64,000 bases of DNA from Paraburkholderia hospita (GCF_002902965.1 NZ_CP026106.1:1302001-1366000), one strand, 5' to 3'. Shown: positions 35,696 through 44,859, counted from the stretch's first letter. Program-made: numbers and translations. Notes: generated by a model from the letters alone, not told the origin.

Positions 35696-36571
35696 ATGAA
35701 AAGATCATATAAGGTAGTTGACGTGTTTACCTCGCGACCGCTGCTGGGCAATCCGGTTGCCGTGGTGCTCGACGCGGAGGGTTTGTCCACGGACGAGATG
35801 CAAGCCATCGCGCGCTGGACGAATCTTTCGGAAACGACGTTTGTCCTTCCGCCTACGACAGACGAAGCGGACTATCAGTTGCGGATTTTCACGCCGCGCA
35901 GTGAGCTTCCGTTTGCTGGGCATCCGACACTCGGCAGTGCTCATGCCATTCTGGAAGCGGGTCGTGTGACACCTCGCGCAGGCGGGCGATTGATTCAGCA
36001 ATGCGGCATTGGCCTCGTCGAGTTGACGATAGGAGAGCAACCAGGAGACCGCCAGCTGGCCTTCGATCTCCCGCCCGCAAAGATCGAGCCGCTGCACGCA
36101 GCAGATATTGCAGATCTCGAACTCATTCTCGGCTGCAAAGTCGACACCCGGACTGCGCCGGCCATCGTGAACGTCGGCCCCATTTGGGTCATCGCGCAGA
36201 TGGACGGTGCGGCTACCGTAGTCAATCTGCGGCCGGATCTCGCGAGGTTGGCGGACTTCGAGCGCCGCCTCGGCGTCACGGGTCTGACCGTATTCGGTAC
36301 TCACGACGGTGGAGATGCGGCGATAGAAGTGCGTACCTTCGCACCGTCATGTGGCGTGGAGGAGGATCCTGTCTGTGGAAGCGGAAATGGCAGTGTCGCT
36401 GCATTCCAGTGGAAGCGCGGCCTGTTGCCCGCCGACGGCGGACGCTATGTGGCGACACAGGGACGCAGTGTCGGTCGGGATGGACGAATCGAGGTGAACG
36501 TGGATACGAGCGGGAATGTACGCATCGGCGGTTCCTGTGTCACCTGTGTGGACGGCTCGCTGACGCTCTGA
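35696..36571 (+). CDS. PhzF-family isomerase/epimerase
   Basis: The product is 291 aa. The two-lobe PhzF fold is evident: YKVVDVFTSRPLLGNPVAVVLDA, the catalytic glutamate Glu46 in NLSETTFV, the FAGHPTLGSAH motif and the second-lobe EEDPVCGSGNGSVA. PhzF enzymes catalyse proton transfer isomerisation, as in phenazine synthesis, but many relatives act on unknown amino or hydroxy acids. GGAG precedes the ATG. It is 31 bases after the solute-binding protein. Confidence 0.85.
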   Translation: MKRSYKVVDVFTSRPLLGNPVAVVLDAEGLSTDEMQAIARWTNLSETTFVLPPTTDEADYQLRIFTPRSELPFAGHPTLGSAHAILEAGRVTPRAGGRLIQQCGIGLVELTIGEQPGDRQLAFDLPPAKIEPLHAADIADLELILGCKVDTRTAPAIVNVGPIWVIAQMDGAATVVNLRPDLARLADFERRLGVTGLTVFGTHDGGDAAIEVRTFAPSCGVEEDPVCGSGNGSVAAFQWKRGLLPADGGRYVATQGRSVGRDGRIEVNVDTSGNVRIGGSCVTCVDGSLTL

Positions 36572-36626
36572 AAGCCGCGCTGGGTAGGGCATTGGATGGT
36601 CCGTAGCCAACATTAAGTATGTCGAA

Positions 36627-37385
36627 ATGAATATCCATTCATCCACGATTGAAGCAGCGTTCAGTTTTATTTCGGTGAAGAATCCATTCGATGGTGTCGA
36701 AGTGAGCACCGTCGTGAATATCCCACCGGAAGGCGTGCAGATGTTGATTGACAGCGCGAAAGAGGGTGCACGCGCGTGCCGCAGCCTTTCGCGTCATGAG
36801 CGTGCTCGTGTGCTCGAAGCCTGCGCATCGATGGTGGAGCGCGATAAGGACACGTTTGCCGATCTCATTGTCGCGGAAGCCGGTAAGACGATCAGGCAGG
36901 CAAAAAGAGAAGTGCTGCGCTGCGTGAACACGCTCAAGCTGTCCGCCGACGAAGCGCGCCGAAACGGAGGTGAGGTCGTACCGTTCGACGCATATGCCGG
37001 ATCGGAAAACCGGCAGGGATGGTTCACCCGGGAACCGCTCGGCATCATCGTCGCCATCACGCCGTACAACGATCCACTCAACCTGGTTGCACACAAGCTT
37101 GGACCAGCGATCGCCGGGGGCAATGCCGTGGTGCTCAAGCCGTCCGAACTCGCGCCACTTTCGGCTATCAAGCTGGTCAACTATCTTCGCCTCATCACCT
37201 CGGCGGTGTCGCTTGGCCATGACGAGACACTGATCGTGCACGTCGGAAAGGATGGGCGAGGGGGATCCGAGTGCTATCCGGACGTGTTCCGGGAATATGG
37301 TCACCTGCGCCTGTCGATCGGTCTGGAAGATCCGGGCGATTTGATAGCGGATATCAGGGCGGCCCTTGAGGAGACCTTCGACTGA
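36627..37385 (+). pseudogene. Chimeric remnant: aldehyde dehydrogenase N-terminus joined to Cys/Met PLP-enzyme C-terminus
   Basis: The frame is open for 252 aa but joins two families. Residues 1-184 follow the aldehyde dehydrogenase coenzyme domain ([39 protein letters not shown]). The sequence then switches to the C-terminal tail of a cystathionine-synthase/O-acetylhomoserine-type PLP enzyme ([21 protein letters not shown]...[24 protein letters not shown]). The catalytic Cys/Glu half of the dehydrogenase and the PLP lysine domain of the other enzyme are missing. An internal deletion with its junction near 37176 explains this. It should have no activity of either kind. Confidence 0.75.
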
Positions 37386-37833
37386 TAGTCGATGCGCTGA
37401 GTTGTGGGAAGTACGCGGGGCTTCGTTAGCGCGGCATGCGGCGAGCGCTGGAACGATGGTGAATGTCGATAGAGGAGACAATTTCTCACCGCGTGCCGCT
37501 TTTCCTGCAAGATATTTGCAACGCCAAGTGTGCGCTGTCCCACCTAGATCCCTGTCGCTGCGCCACCCGATGTTCTATCGTCGATCTGAGGCAGTGTGTT
37601 CAGACAAAACAGTGACCGGCGCGAACATCTGTGCTCCAATAACCAGCGTCTTTTGACAAAAGGCACTGTCCAATCGTTTTTTATCAGTCGAGAGAGCGAC
37701 GGTTGACGAGTGCGCCATTGCAAATTTCAGCGCTTCACGGCGGAGCTGACCACAACTCGAAATGGCCTGTGTGCGCAGGCTACCTGCACCCGTCAAATGA
37801 TCAGGGGAGTTCAAATTTCCAGGAGCGAATTTC
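37386..37833. other. Intergenic region ahead of the SIR2/TIR-STAND module
   Basis: No gene is supportable in these 448 bases. The part at 37640-37690 is AT-rich and contains TTGACA (37653-37658) and a CTTTTG-A-CAAAAG dyad. It may hold the promoter of the TIR gene. No tRNA or attachment-site duplication is visible. Confidence 0.4.
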
Positions 37834-39201
37834 GTGGAAGAACTCGACGAATTCTTCTGGAGTGACCTTCTCGACTACATCGATGAAGGGCGGGTCATTG
37901 CGGTGGTCGATGACGGGCTGCTGCCCGTCAGTCAGGACGGTCAATCCATGGGGTTCGATGCGCTTGTCGCCACCCGGCTGGCAGAAAAGCTCCGCATCGG
38001 CCTGACCGAGTTCGACAACCCTCCGCGGCTGGATGACGTCGTCAGCCGTTATCTGCTACTGCCGCGCGCGCGCAAGGAAGACCTGTACGTTCGCACCTCT
38101 CAGGTCGTGAGAGACCTGGCGATCGAGCCTCCTCAAGCGTTGCTGGACCTCGCCGCCGTGTCCCCGTTCGATCTGTTCGTGACGCTTTCGTTCGACGGCT
38201 TGCTGACTCGCGCCATCGACCTTGTCCGTCACGGCGGGGAAACGCGCACTTCCGTTGTGAGCTTCTCCCCAAATCGGCCTGCCGATCTACCGCTCCCTCG
38301 CGGGCGCCTGACCACGCCAACCGTGTTCCATCTGCTCGGGCGCCAATCGTCAGCGCCCGATTGGGTGATCTGCGACGAGGATCGCCTGGAGTTCCTTCAC
38401 GCGTTGCAGGACGACGCGCGTCGTCCGAAGCTGCTGTTCGATGCGTTGCGCGACGACCATCTGCTGCTGCTCGGTTGCCGGCTGCCGGACTGGCTCGCGC
38501 GCTTTTTCCTGCGCGCAGCCAAGAACGAGCGGCTCTCGTCACCTCGCCAGACGGTGGAGTACCTGATCGATCCAATGGCGGCGCGCGACCCCGCGTTGAA
38601 AGCTTTCCTCGCCGACTTCAGCCCGGCGACCCGCGTCGTGTCGCTGGAGCCGACCGTCTTCTGCGCCGAGCTGCGCTCCCGCTGGAGCCAGCGTCATCCC
38701 ACGGGCGTTGCGCAGGCACCGTCGGCACCCGTCGTGCCGCGCGCCATCGAGGGGGCGGTGTTCATCAGCTATTCGAGTCAGGATACAGACGCCGTGCAAG
38801 GTCTCGCTCGCGAACTCGATGCTGCAGGCATCGACGTATGGTTCGACCGGAGTGAGCTGCGGGGCGGCGATGATTGGGAGCGCAGTATCCGGCGCGGCGT
38901 GGACACCAGCAGCCTGTTCATGCCCGTGATTTCGCGCGCCACGCAAGACCCGGACCGGCGGCGGGACTACTTCTGGCGCGAGTGGATGGCCGCCGACGAG
39001 CGCGCTCGCGGCATGGCGCCCGACGAACCCTTCCTCGTCCCGGTGGTGATCGACGACACGCCCAAGTACGGCGACTGGCTTCCCGACCGCTTTCGCTCCG
39101 CCCAATGGATGACGCTGCCGGGCGCACGCACTGACGAGACGTTCGTCGCGCACGTGCGCGATCTATACCGGCAAATCTCCAGCCGCTGCCGGCGGAGCTG
39201 A
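37834..39201 (+). CDS. SIR2-like/TIR two-domain protein (candidate NAD-cleaving effector)
   Basis: The product is 455 aa. Residues about 10-280 resemble the SIR2_2 fold (EGRVIAVVDDGLLPV, FDLFVTLSFDGLL, VFHLLGR, LLLGCRLPDWLARFFLR). The canonical GAG and Asn-containing catalytic motifs are altered. Residues 309-450 are a TIR domain: VFISYSSQDTDAVQGLARELDAAGIDVWFDRSEL..GDDW, with a putative catalytic Glu383 in YFWREW. TIR and SIR2 domains in defence systems deplete NAD. GTG 37834 follows AGGAGCG by 8 bases. The STAND gene starts one base after the stop, implying one complex or pathway. Confidence 0.8.
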   Translation: MEELDEFFWSDLLDYIDEGRVIAVVDDGLLPVSQDGQSMGFDALVATRLAEKLRIGLTEFDNPPRLDDVVSRYLLLPRARKEDLYVRTSQVVRDLAIEPPQALLDLAAVSPFDLFVTLSFDGLLTRAIDLVRHGGETRTSVVSFSPNRPADLPLPRGRLTTPTVFHLLGRQSSAPDWVICDEDRLEFLHALQDDARRPKLLFDALRDDHLLLLGCRLPDWLARFFLRAAKNERLSSPRQTVEYLIDPMAARDPALKAFLADFSPATRVVSLEPTVFCAELRSRWSQRHPTGVAQAPSAPVVPRAIEGAVFISYSSQDTDAVQGLARELDAAGIDVWFDRSELRGGDDWERSIRRGVDTSSLFMPVISRATQDPDRRRDYFWREWMAADERARGMAPDEPFLVPVVIDDTPKYGDWLPDRFRSAQWMTLPGARTDETFVAHVRDLYRQISSRCRRS

Positions 39202-39202
39202 T

Positions 39203-42200
39203 ATGGCTGATGAAGCGGTTGAATCTGGGCACGAAGGACTGTCGGCAGAGGCGCTGACGCCGACGCGCCCCTGGCCAGGCCTCGCGTCTTTCACTGAGGC
39301 GGACCAGTACTTTTTCCGCGGCCGGGAGAACGAGGCGGAAGAACTCGCGCGGCTGGTGCGCCGTGAAGTACTGACCGTCCTGTTCGGCCGCTCGGGGTTA
39401 GGAAAGACCTCGTTGCTCAATGCGGGACTTTTTCCGCGTTTGCGCGAGAATCTGCACGTGCCCGTGATGATACGTCTCGCGCACGGCGCCGCTTTGCCGC
39501 TGCGCGACCAGGTCTGGCAGGCGCTCGCCGCCGCTTGCAGCGCCGCTGGTGTCGACGCAACCGCGCCGCTGCCGGAGGCGTCATTGTGGGAACACTTTCA
39601 TCGCGCCGGCGCCGGGTTCTGGAACACGCGCAACCGGGCTGTGATACCTGTGCTGGTTTTCGACCAGTTCGAAGAGTTGTTCACGCTCGGCCAGGTCGAC
39701 GAGGAGACGCGCCGTCGCGCTGCCAGCTTCGTCAACGAGCTTTCAGACCTGATTGAAAACCGGCCGCCGGAAGCGTTGCGTCAAGCGCTCGATTCCGGCG
39801 CGGTACCCGCGCAGAGCATCGATTTCAGCCGTCGGGACTGCAAGGTCGTCCTGAGCTTTCGCGAAGACTTCCTGGCGGACGTGGAAGGCTTGCGCGTGAA
39901 CATCCCGTCGCTAATGCGCAACCGATACCGCCTGTTGCCGATGGACGGCTACCAGGCCCGAGCGGTGATCGACAGCGGCGGCGCGCTCGTGGCGCCGATG
40001 GTGGCCGAACGCATCATCGGTCTCGCGTGGCGCAATCGCGCCGAAGCGCCTTCGGCAGACGACTACAGCCGGATGGAGGTCGATCCCGCGCTCCTGAGCG
40101 TGATCTGCAGCGAACTCAATTTGCGTCGTATCGCACAGGGTAGCGATCACATCGGTGCCGAGCTGGTGGCGAGCGCCGAGCGCGAGATACTGGTCGATTT
40201 CTATGAGCGCTCACTGCGAGACGTCGACCCGCGTGTGCGCGTGTTTATCGAGGATGAGCTGATCACGGACGCTGGCCATCGGGACAGCTATGCGCTCGAT
40301 GATGCGCTCGTGCTGCCCGGTATCTCACGCACCGATATCGAGCGGCTCGTGGCTGGCCGGCTGCTGCGCGTCGATGAACGCTTCGGCGTGCGCAGGCTCG
40401 AACTTACCCATGATGTGCTGACGCGCGTTGTCAAGGACAGTCGCGATGCGCGGCAGGCCCGTGACGCGGCGGCCGCGGCGGCCGCGCGCGTGCGTGAGGC
40501 GTTGGAGATACAGCGGCGTAACCGTCGCAACGCGATGTGGGTTGGCGCCGCCTTCGTGTTTGCAATGGCTTTGCTGCTCGGTGCGGGATACGCCGCATAC
40601 GAAGCGACGGTGCAACGACACCGTGCGAGTATCGCGCAGAATGACGCCGTAGCCGCGAAGCAGCAGTTGGTCAAGGAGACCGAGAAATCGATCCAGGCGA
40701 AGCTCGCAATCGAGGAAGCCCAGCAACAGATGCAGCGGGCGGCAGTGGAGTTGCAAAAGATGGGCGACTCCGCAGCCGAGGCAGATCGTCGTGCGAAAGA
40801 GGCGCAGGCGGTCGCAGTGAAGGACGCCGAGTTGGCAGCGATTCAGCAGAAGCGGGCAGACGAAGCCACCGCGCATGCCGGGCAACTGACTCGCGATGCG
40901 ATTATCTCCGGCGTGATTGCCAACGCCAGCGCCGAGGACGCGGAGCATCCCGATCGCGCGCTGCTGCTGGGCGCCGAAGCCAGCCACGCCGCCCCAGTGC
41001 GACTGGATGCGCAGCTTGCGCAACTAGCGCGGCTGATTGCTGACGAAGGCGTGCACAAGATGATGCGGATCGGCGATAAGGTGACCGCGTCAGCAACCAG
41101 CCCTGACGGCAAACGGATGGCCATGGGCACCAACGGTGGCGACGTCATCGATCTGGACCTGACGACCTGGACCGTGCTGCGGCGCTGGAGAGGCCACGAA
41201 GCGGCCGTGCTGGCGTTGGCGTACGACCAGGACGCGTCACGTCTCATATCCGCCGATGCAAAGAGTACCGTCATCGCCTGGCAAGCGCGCGATGCGAAGG
41301 AAATCGGGCGTGTCTCTGTCGGCGATGCCCCCGACATCAAAAAGATTGTCGTCAGTCACCACGGCCAGTTCGTCGCGGTTGCAGGCCATTCAGTTCACGT
41401 GTTGACGATGCCCGGCCAACCGGGTGTCCCAGTGCTGAAGCGCCTTGGCACTGGCGACGGTCAATGCCTTGGATTCGACCGCGACGACGCCACGCTGCTC
41501 TATGGTTCCGGGGATAGCATTGTCGTCGCACCGCTCCCCGGCACCGGCACTGGCACCGAGGCCGGCACCGGGACCGCACCGTCGCCCAGGGCCACACGCC
41601 CCTTGCTCGCGCGCACACCCGACTGCCGGTTCGATGCGTTGCTCCACGCCAACCCCGACGGCAAGCGCGTCGTCGAGCTTCGCGACGAATCAACGGACTC
41701 GGTCATCGGAACGTTGGACGCAGGCGAAGGCGAAGGCGAACTACAGGCGGTCTTCGAGTCCGGAGGCGGCTTTTTTGCGCTTCGAAATGGCCGAACGACC
41801 AGCGTGTGGAAGATACAACCTCTGCAAAAGATCGGCACGGTTGCGGATGAAAGCGGCAAGGCCGTTCGCATGTCATTGAGCCCGGACGGCCGCTGGCTGG
41901 CCACAGCCCTGGCCAACGGCCAGGAGATCGTTCAGCCGACCAGCGGCGGCCGGGCCCGAGTCAAGACCAGGCAAGGACAGCGCGTTGCCGCCTTCCAGTT
42001 TTCGCCGAATGGGGACACCGTCGCGTACCAGATCGATCAACAGGAGACGCTGTACACCATATGGTCGCTCGCGCCAGGGTCGGTGTTGCGGTCCGGCAAA
42101 TCCCTGTACCACGCCGAGGAGGTGGAATTCAACCGCAACGGCAAGGTTCTGGCGACCGTTCCCGCAGGCACGGATATCGCCGACTTCTGGAATCCTGATG

Positions 42201-43081
42201 ATGCTGCGCAATTGCGCAGCGAACGGGGCATGCGCCGCGCCGAATTTAGTCCTGATGGTTCGCTCCTCGCTATTCAGCGCGCCAACGGCACTGTCGATGT
42301 ACTGGAGATGACGGGCCATGCCCGTCTGCAGCTTCAGAAGCCGGTGGATGCCGAAGTAGAGCGCTTTGCTATAAGTTGGGACAATCGACGCCTTGCGATC
42401 ACGCTGTCCGATGGTTCGATTCATGTGTACGAGATCACCCGGGCCGGACACGAAACCGTGCTGTCGGGGAAGCGCGAGTCCGAAGTCGTCGCGTTTAGCC
42501 CCGACGGCCGGGTGCTCGCGGTGGCGGGCGGCGATGGCGTCGTGCGCCTGTTCCGCTTCGGGTCGCAAAAGGCCATGACAGAATTGCCTGATCCGCATAA
42601 GGATCGCGTGCGTCAGCTGGCATTCAGTCCTGACGGCAAGCGGCTCGTATCGGGGGGCGACGATGAGATGGCGATCCTGCACGACGTCGAAAGCGGACAA
42701 ACCGTGGCCAAATTCGGCCCTCATGACGGCCCGGTTGACCGGCTGGTGTTCATTGGCAACGGCGAGGCGCTCGTCAGCGGTGACGCGAAGGGGGAACGCC
42801 AGGTGTGGGACCTCCGCAAGGGGAGCCAACTGGCCCGGCTGCGTGCCGCGGGCGGCATTGTATCAAGCGTGGACATCAGTCCAGGCGGACGTCGCGTGGC
42901 CGTGCTGCATGAGGATCAGACCGTGTCGCTGCGTAACTGGGACAGCGAGTCGATGCTGGCAGATGCTTGCGCGATTGCGAATCGGAATCTTGACTGTGCG
43001 GAGTGGCGGCAGTTTATGTCGGGGGTGCCTTATCGGAAGACGTGTGCGGCGTTGCCTGCGCCGAAGCCGGTTTGTCAGTGA
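39203..43081 (+). CDS. STAND (nSTAND1-like) NTPase with membrane segment, coiled coil and WD40 propeller
   Basis: The product is 1292 aa. The N-terminal entry motif (PWPGLASFTEADQYFFRGRENE) precedes Walker A GRSGLGKT (62-69) and Walker B VLVFDQFEEL (150-159), with arginine-rich sensor and winged-helix-like regions to about 420. A single membrane segment lies at about 445-468, then an Ala/Gln/Glu-rich coiled coil (475-575). At least eleven WD40-like blades follow (627-1245; recurrent SPDGKRLVSGG-type turns). A Gly/Thr/Ala linker at about 780 splits them, and a conserved Cys-rich tail ends the protein. STAND proteins oligomerise on ligand sensing. Its partner is the adjacent TIR protein. Confidence 0.85.
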   Translation: MADEAVESGHEGLSAEALTPTRPWPGLASFTEADQYFFRGRENEAEELARLVRREVLTVLFGRSGLGKTSLLNAGLFPRLRENLHVPVMIRLAHGAALPLRDQVWQALAAACSAAGVDATAPLPEASLWEHFHRAGAGFWNTRNRAVIPVLVFDQFEELFTLGQVDEETRRRAASFVNELSDLIENRPPEALRQALDSGAVPAQSIDFSRRDCKVVLSFREDFLADVEGLRVNIPSLMRNRYRLLPMDGYQARAVIDSGGALVAPMVAERIIGLAWRNRAEAPSADDYSRMEVDPALLSVICSELNLRRIAQGSDHIGAELVASAEREILVDFYERSLRDVDPRVRVFIEDELITDAGHRDSYALDDALVLPGISRTDIERLVAGRLLRVDERFGVRRLELTHDVLTRVVKDSRDARQARDAAAAAAARVREALEIQRRNRRNAMWVGAAFVFAMALLLGAGYAAYEATVQRHRASIAQNDAVAAKQQLVKETEKSIQAKLAIEEAQQQMQRAAVELQKMGDSAAEADRRAKEAQAVAVKDAELAAIQQKRADEATAHAGQLTRDAIISGVIANASAEDAEHPDRALLLGAEASHAAPVRLDAQLAQLARLIADEGVHKMMRIGDKVTASATSPDGKRMAMGTNGGDVIDLDLTTWTVLRRWRGHEAAVLALAYDQDASRLISADAKSTVIAWQARDAKEIGRVSVGDAPDIKKIVVSHHGQFVAVAGHSVHVLTMPGQPGVPVLKRLGTGDGQCLGFDRDDATLLYGSGDSIVVAPLPGTGTGTEAGTGTAPSPRATRPLLARTPDCRFDALLHANPDGKRVVELRDESTDSVIGTLDAGEGEGELQAVFESGGGFFALRNGRTTSVWKIQPLQKIGTVADESGKAVRMSLSPDGRWLATALANGQEIVQPTSGGRARVKTRQGQRVAAFQFSPNGDTVAYQIDQQETLYTIWSLAPGSVLRSGKSLYHAEEVEFNRNGKVLATVPAGTDIADFWNPDDAAQLRSERGMRRAEFSPDGSLLAIQRANGTVDVLEMTGHARLQLQKPVDAEVERFAISWDNRRLAITLSDGSIHVYEITRAGHETVLSGKRESEVVAFSPDGRVLAVAGGDGVVRLFRFGSQKAMTELPDPHKDRVRQLAFSPDGKRLVSGGDDEMAILHDVESGQTVAKFGPHDGPVDRLVFIGNGEALVSGDAKGERQVWDLRKGSQLARLRAAGGIVSSVDISPGGRRVAVLHEDQTVSLRNWDSESMLADACAIANRNLDCAEWRQFMSGVPYRKTCAALPAPKPVCQ

Positions 43082-43214
43082 GAGGGGTGTTGGTGGGTGA
43101 TGTGGGTGAGCTTGGTCGATGTGGGTTATGACTATGATGAAGTTGACGCCATCTCCATTTTCGCGTTGGGATATTGTCTTCGATAACTAATCTCTGATAT
43201 TGAGGAATTTGACG

Positions 43215-43994
43215 ATGAAGCTGATATATACGCCGTTCCCTGCGACAAAGGCAGGTAATTTAGCATCAGTGCTCGCTAAAAGACCCGATGCTGCCAAAGG
43301 CTTTGAGAACAATCAGCGGATTTACGCCCCCAAAAGGAACGATGACAACTACATCAAGAGCGAAGCGCAGCCCCTTGATCTTTCCGACGGGGATGAACTG
43401 CTAATCAACGCGCATTGCAACGCAGGGTTGGACTATCTTTCGACAAACGTCAAATGTGAAACGGACAAAGATGTCGAAAAAAAAGTTACCGCTTCGCAAT
43501 TAGTTCTCCAGTTGGCCGCGCACGGCCTCAAAAAGGAGCGTAACGTAAAGATCAAGTTATGGGTATGCAAGGGAGGGCAGGATGGTGCGTTCGACAAAGA
43601 GTCGTTCGCCAAAAGGTTCTCCAAGGCGATGTTCGAAGCGGGTTATCAGAGTTGCCGTATTTTTGCTTATACAGAATCTCTAATGCAGCAATACGGATCA
43701 ATAGATACGGAAGATCCCCACGAAAAAGGTGTTCACAGACGCAGCAATAACGAAAAAAAACAATTTGACGATTACATTGAAAAATTAAAGACGAACCCTG
43801 AAACGCCTCAGAATAGAACGTTGAAGAGGCTGCTTGCTATTTCTAAATCCGAAGAAGACGCGAAAAGTAAGCTACGACCACTTTGGGAGTCGACCCGCGA
43901 TCACGCCGTCGTGACACCAGGCCTGCGAGCCAGCAATTTCCGTAAGGAATTTCGTGACGGCAAAATCGTCGATCATGTTTCAACTACTGACTGA
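43215..43994 (+). CDS. Hypothetical protein, possible caspase-like (clan CD) Cys peptidase
   Basis: The product is 259 aa, visibly AT-richer than its neighbours and rich in Lys. A strand ending in His67-Cys68 (ELLINAHCNAG) is followed 50 residues later by a strand ending in Cys118-Lys-Gly-Gly (VKIKLWVCKGG). A helix (FAKRFSKAMFEAGY) and another strand (CRIFAYTESL) come next. This His-then-Cys order at strand ends is that of caspase/C80-type peptidases. The assignment is structural guesswork. AGGA precedes ATG 43215. It lies 133 bases after the STAND gene on the same strand and could be a third module component or separate cargo. Confidence 0.6.
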   Translation: MKLIYTPFPATKAGNLASVLAKRPDAAKGFENNQRIYAPKRNDDNYIKSEAQPLDLSDGDELLINAHCNAGLDYLSTNVKCETDKDVEKKVTASQLVLQLAAHGLKKERNVKIKLWVCKGGQDGAFDKESFAKRFSKAMFEAGYQSCRIFAYTESLMQQYGSIDTEDPHEKGVHRRSNNEKKQFDDYIEKLKTNPETPQNRTLKRLLAISKSEEDAKSKLRPLWESTRDHAVVTPGLRASNFRKEFRDGKIVDHVSTTD

Positions 43995-44424
43995 AGAATT
44001 TTTACGCCCGGCTGTTCCATCGGGTGTCCGGCAGGTTTCGAAGTGAACCGGCCGTTGGAATGGCGACTTTTTGTGTTTCGTGAACGACAATTACTGGCAG
44101 AAAGCACCAATTCGAGAACGCTCTGCGGAGCGGTCGTTGAGATTCTCAGTGACTGCTCACTGGCATCAGATGTGAACGAGAACTACCGGCCAACTCCTGC
44201 CACTCGCCGGTGCGCGCCCGCAGACGCTCAAACGGCCGATCCTCAGGAGGCAGCGGACCTCCACTTGCCATCCATCTCGTTGGGCCATCGGCCACTTTTG
44301 CTTGTCTTCGTCACCTCCCTGGCTAGAGTGAAAAGTACCGTAGGTACCTGCTTGAGGGCAGTCGGCCGTCGCGAATCGCGCGGACGGCAGACGGGCGCGC
44401 GAGTTGCGCCGACTGGGAGGTAAC
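43995..44424. other. Intergenic region
   Basis: Between the AT-rich gene and the repeat protein I find no recognised gene. A 126-codon open frame (44043-44423) starts with GTG but has no domain, no ribosome site and poor coding character. I treat it as noncoding. Confidence 0.35.
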
Positions 44425-44859
44425 ATGAAACGCTTCATTGCGAGGCTCGGAATGAGCATGACCCCGAAGCTGACGTGGGGCACCGCGGCAGGCGTGGTTC
44501 TGCTGGCGTGCTCCGTCTTTTTCCCGTCAGCGTATGCTCAGCCCGTTACCACAGGCCCACTCAGCATCACCGGGTCGGCCGTCGTCCGCGGACCGTTGAC
44601 CGTCGATGGCTCGCTGACAGTGGCCGGTGACATCTACGCCCGCGGGCCGATCACGGCGGCCTGGATTGAACGGATTCCGCCCAACGATCCGGCAGTACGC
44701 AGGCGCGGGGGAGGAAACACGTTCGATGGGCCGCTCACTGTGCACGGTCCGCTGATCGTGCACGGCGATCTGGAAGTGGATGGCCCGATCACCATCGGCG
44801 GCCCCGTCGGTGCTGTCGGGCGCGTGGATGCCGAGGGGCCGATTACCGAGCGCCGTTGA
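44425..44859 (+). CDS. Secreted beta-helix-like repeat protein
   Basis: The product is 144 aa. A signal peptide or N-terminal anchor (hydrophobic 17-33, cleavage near AYAQP) is followed by short repeats of the form G-P-L-x-V-x-G-x-L-x-V-x-G-D. Examples are RGPLTVDGSLTVAGDI and DGPLTVHGPLIVHGDLEVDGPITIGGP. A polar insert (about 85-97) separates two repeat blocks. The pattern resembles bactofilin or polymer-forming beta-helix proteins, but in an exported form. GGGAGG precedes ATG 44425. Function is unknown. Confidence 0.7.
   Translation: MKRFIARLGMSMTPKLTWGTAAGVVLLACSVFFPSAYAQPVTTGPLSITGSAVVRGPLTVDGSLTVAGDIYARGPITAAWIERIPPNDPAVRRRGGGNTFDGPLTVHGPLIVHGDLEVDGPITIGGPVGAVGRVDAEGPITERR

Noticed and set aside
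41530-41590. GC-rich Gly-Thr repeat in the STAND gene as a mobile or regulatory repeat
   Set aside because: It is in frame and encodes a flexible linker between propeller blades, which is sufficient explanation.
44043-44423. 126-codon plus-strand frame
   Set aside because: GTG start without ribosome site, Arg/Thr-rich shadow-like composition and no recognised motif.
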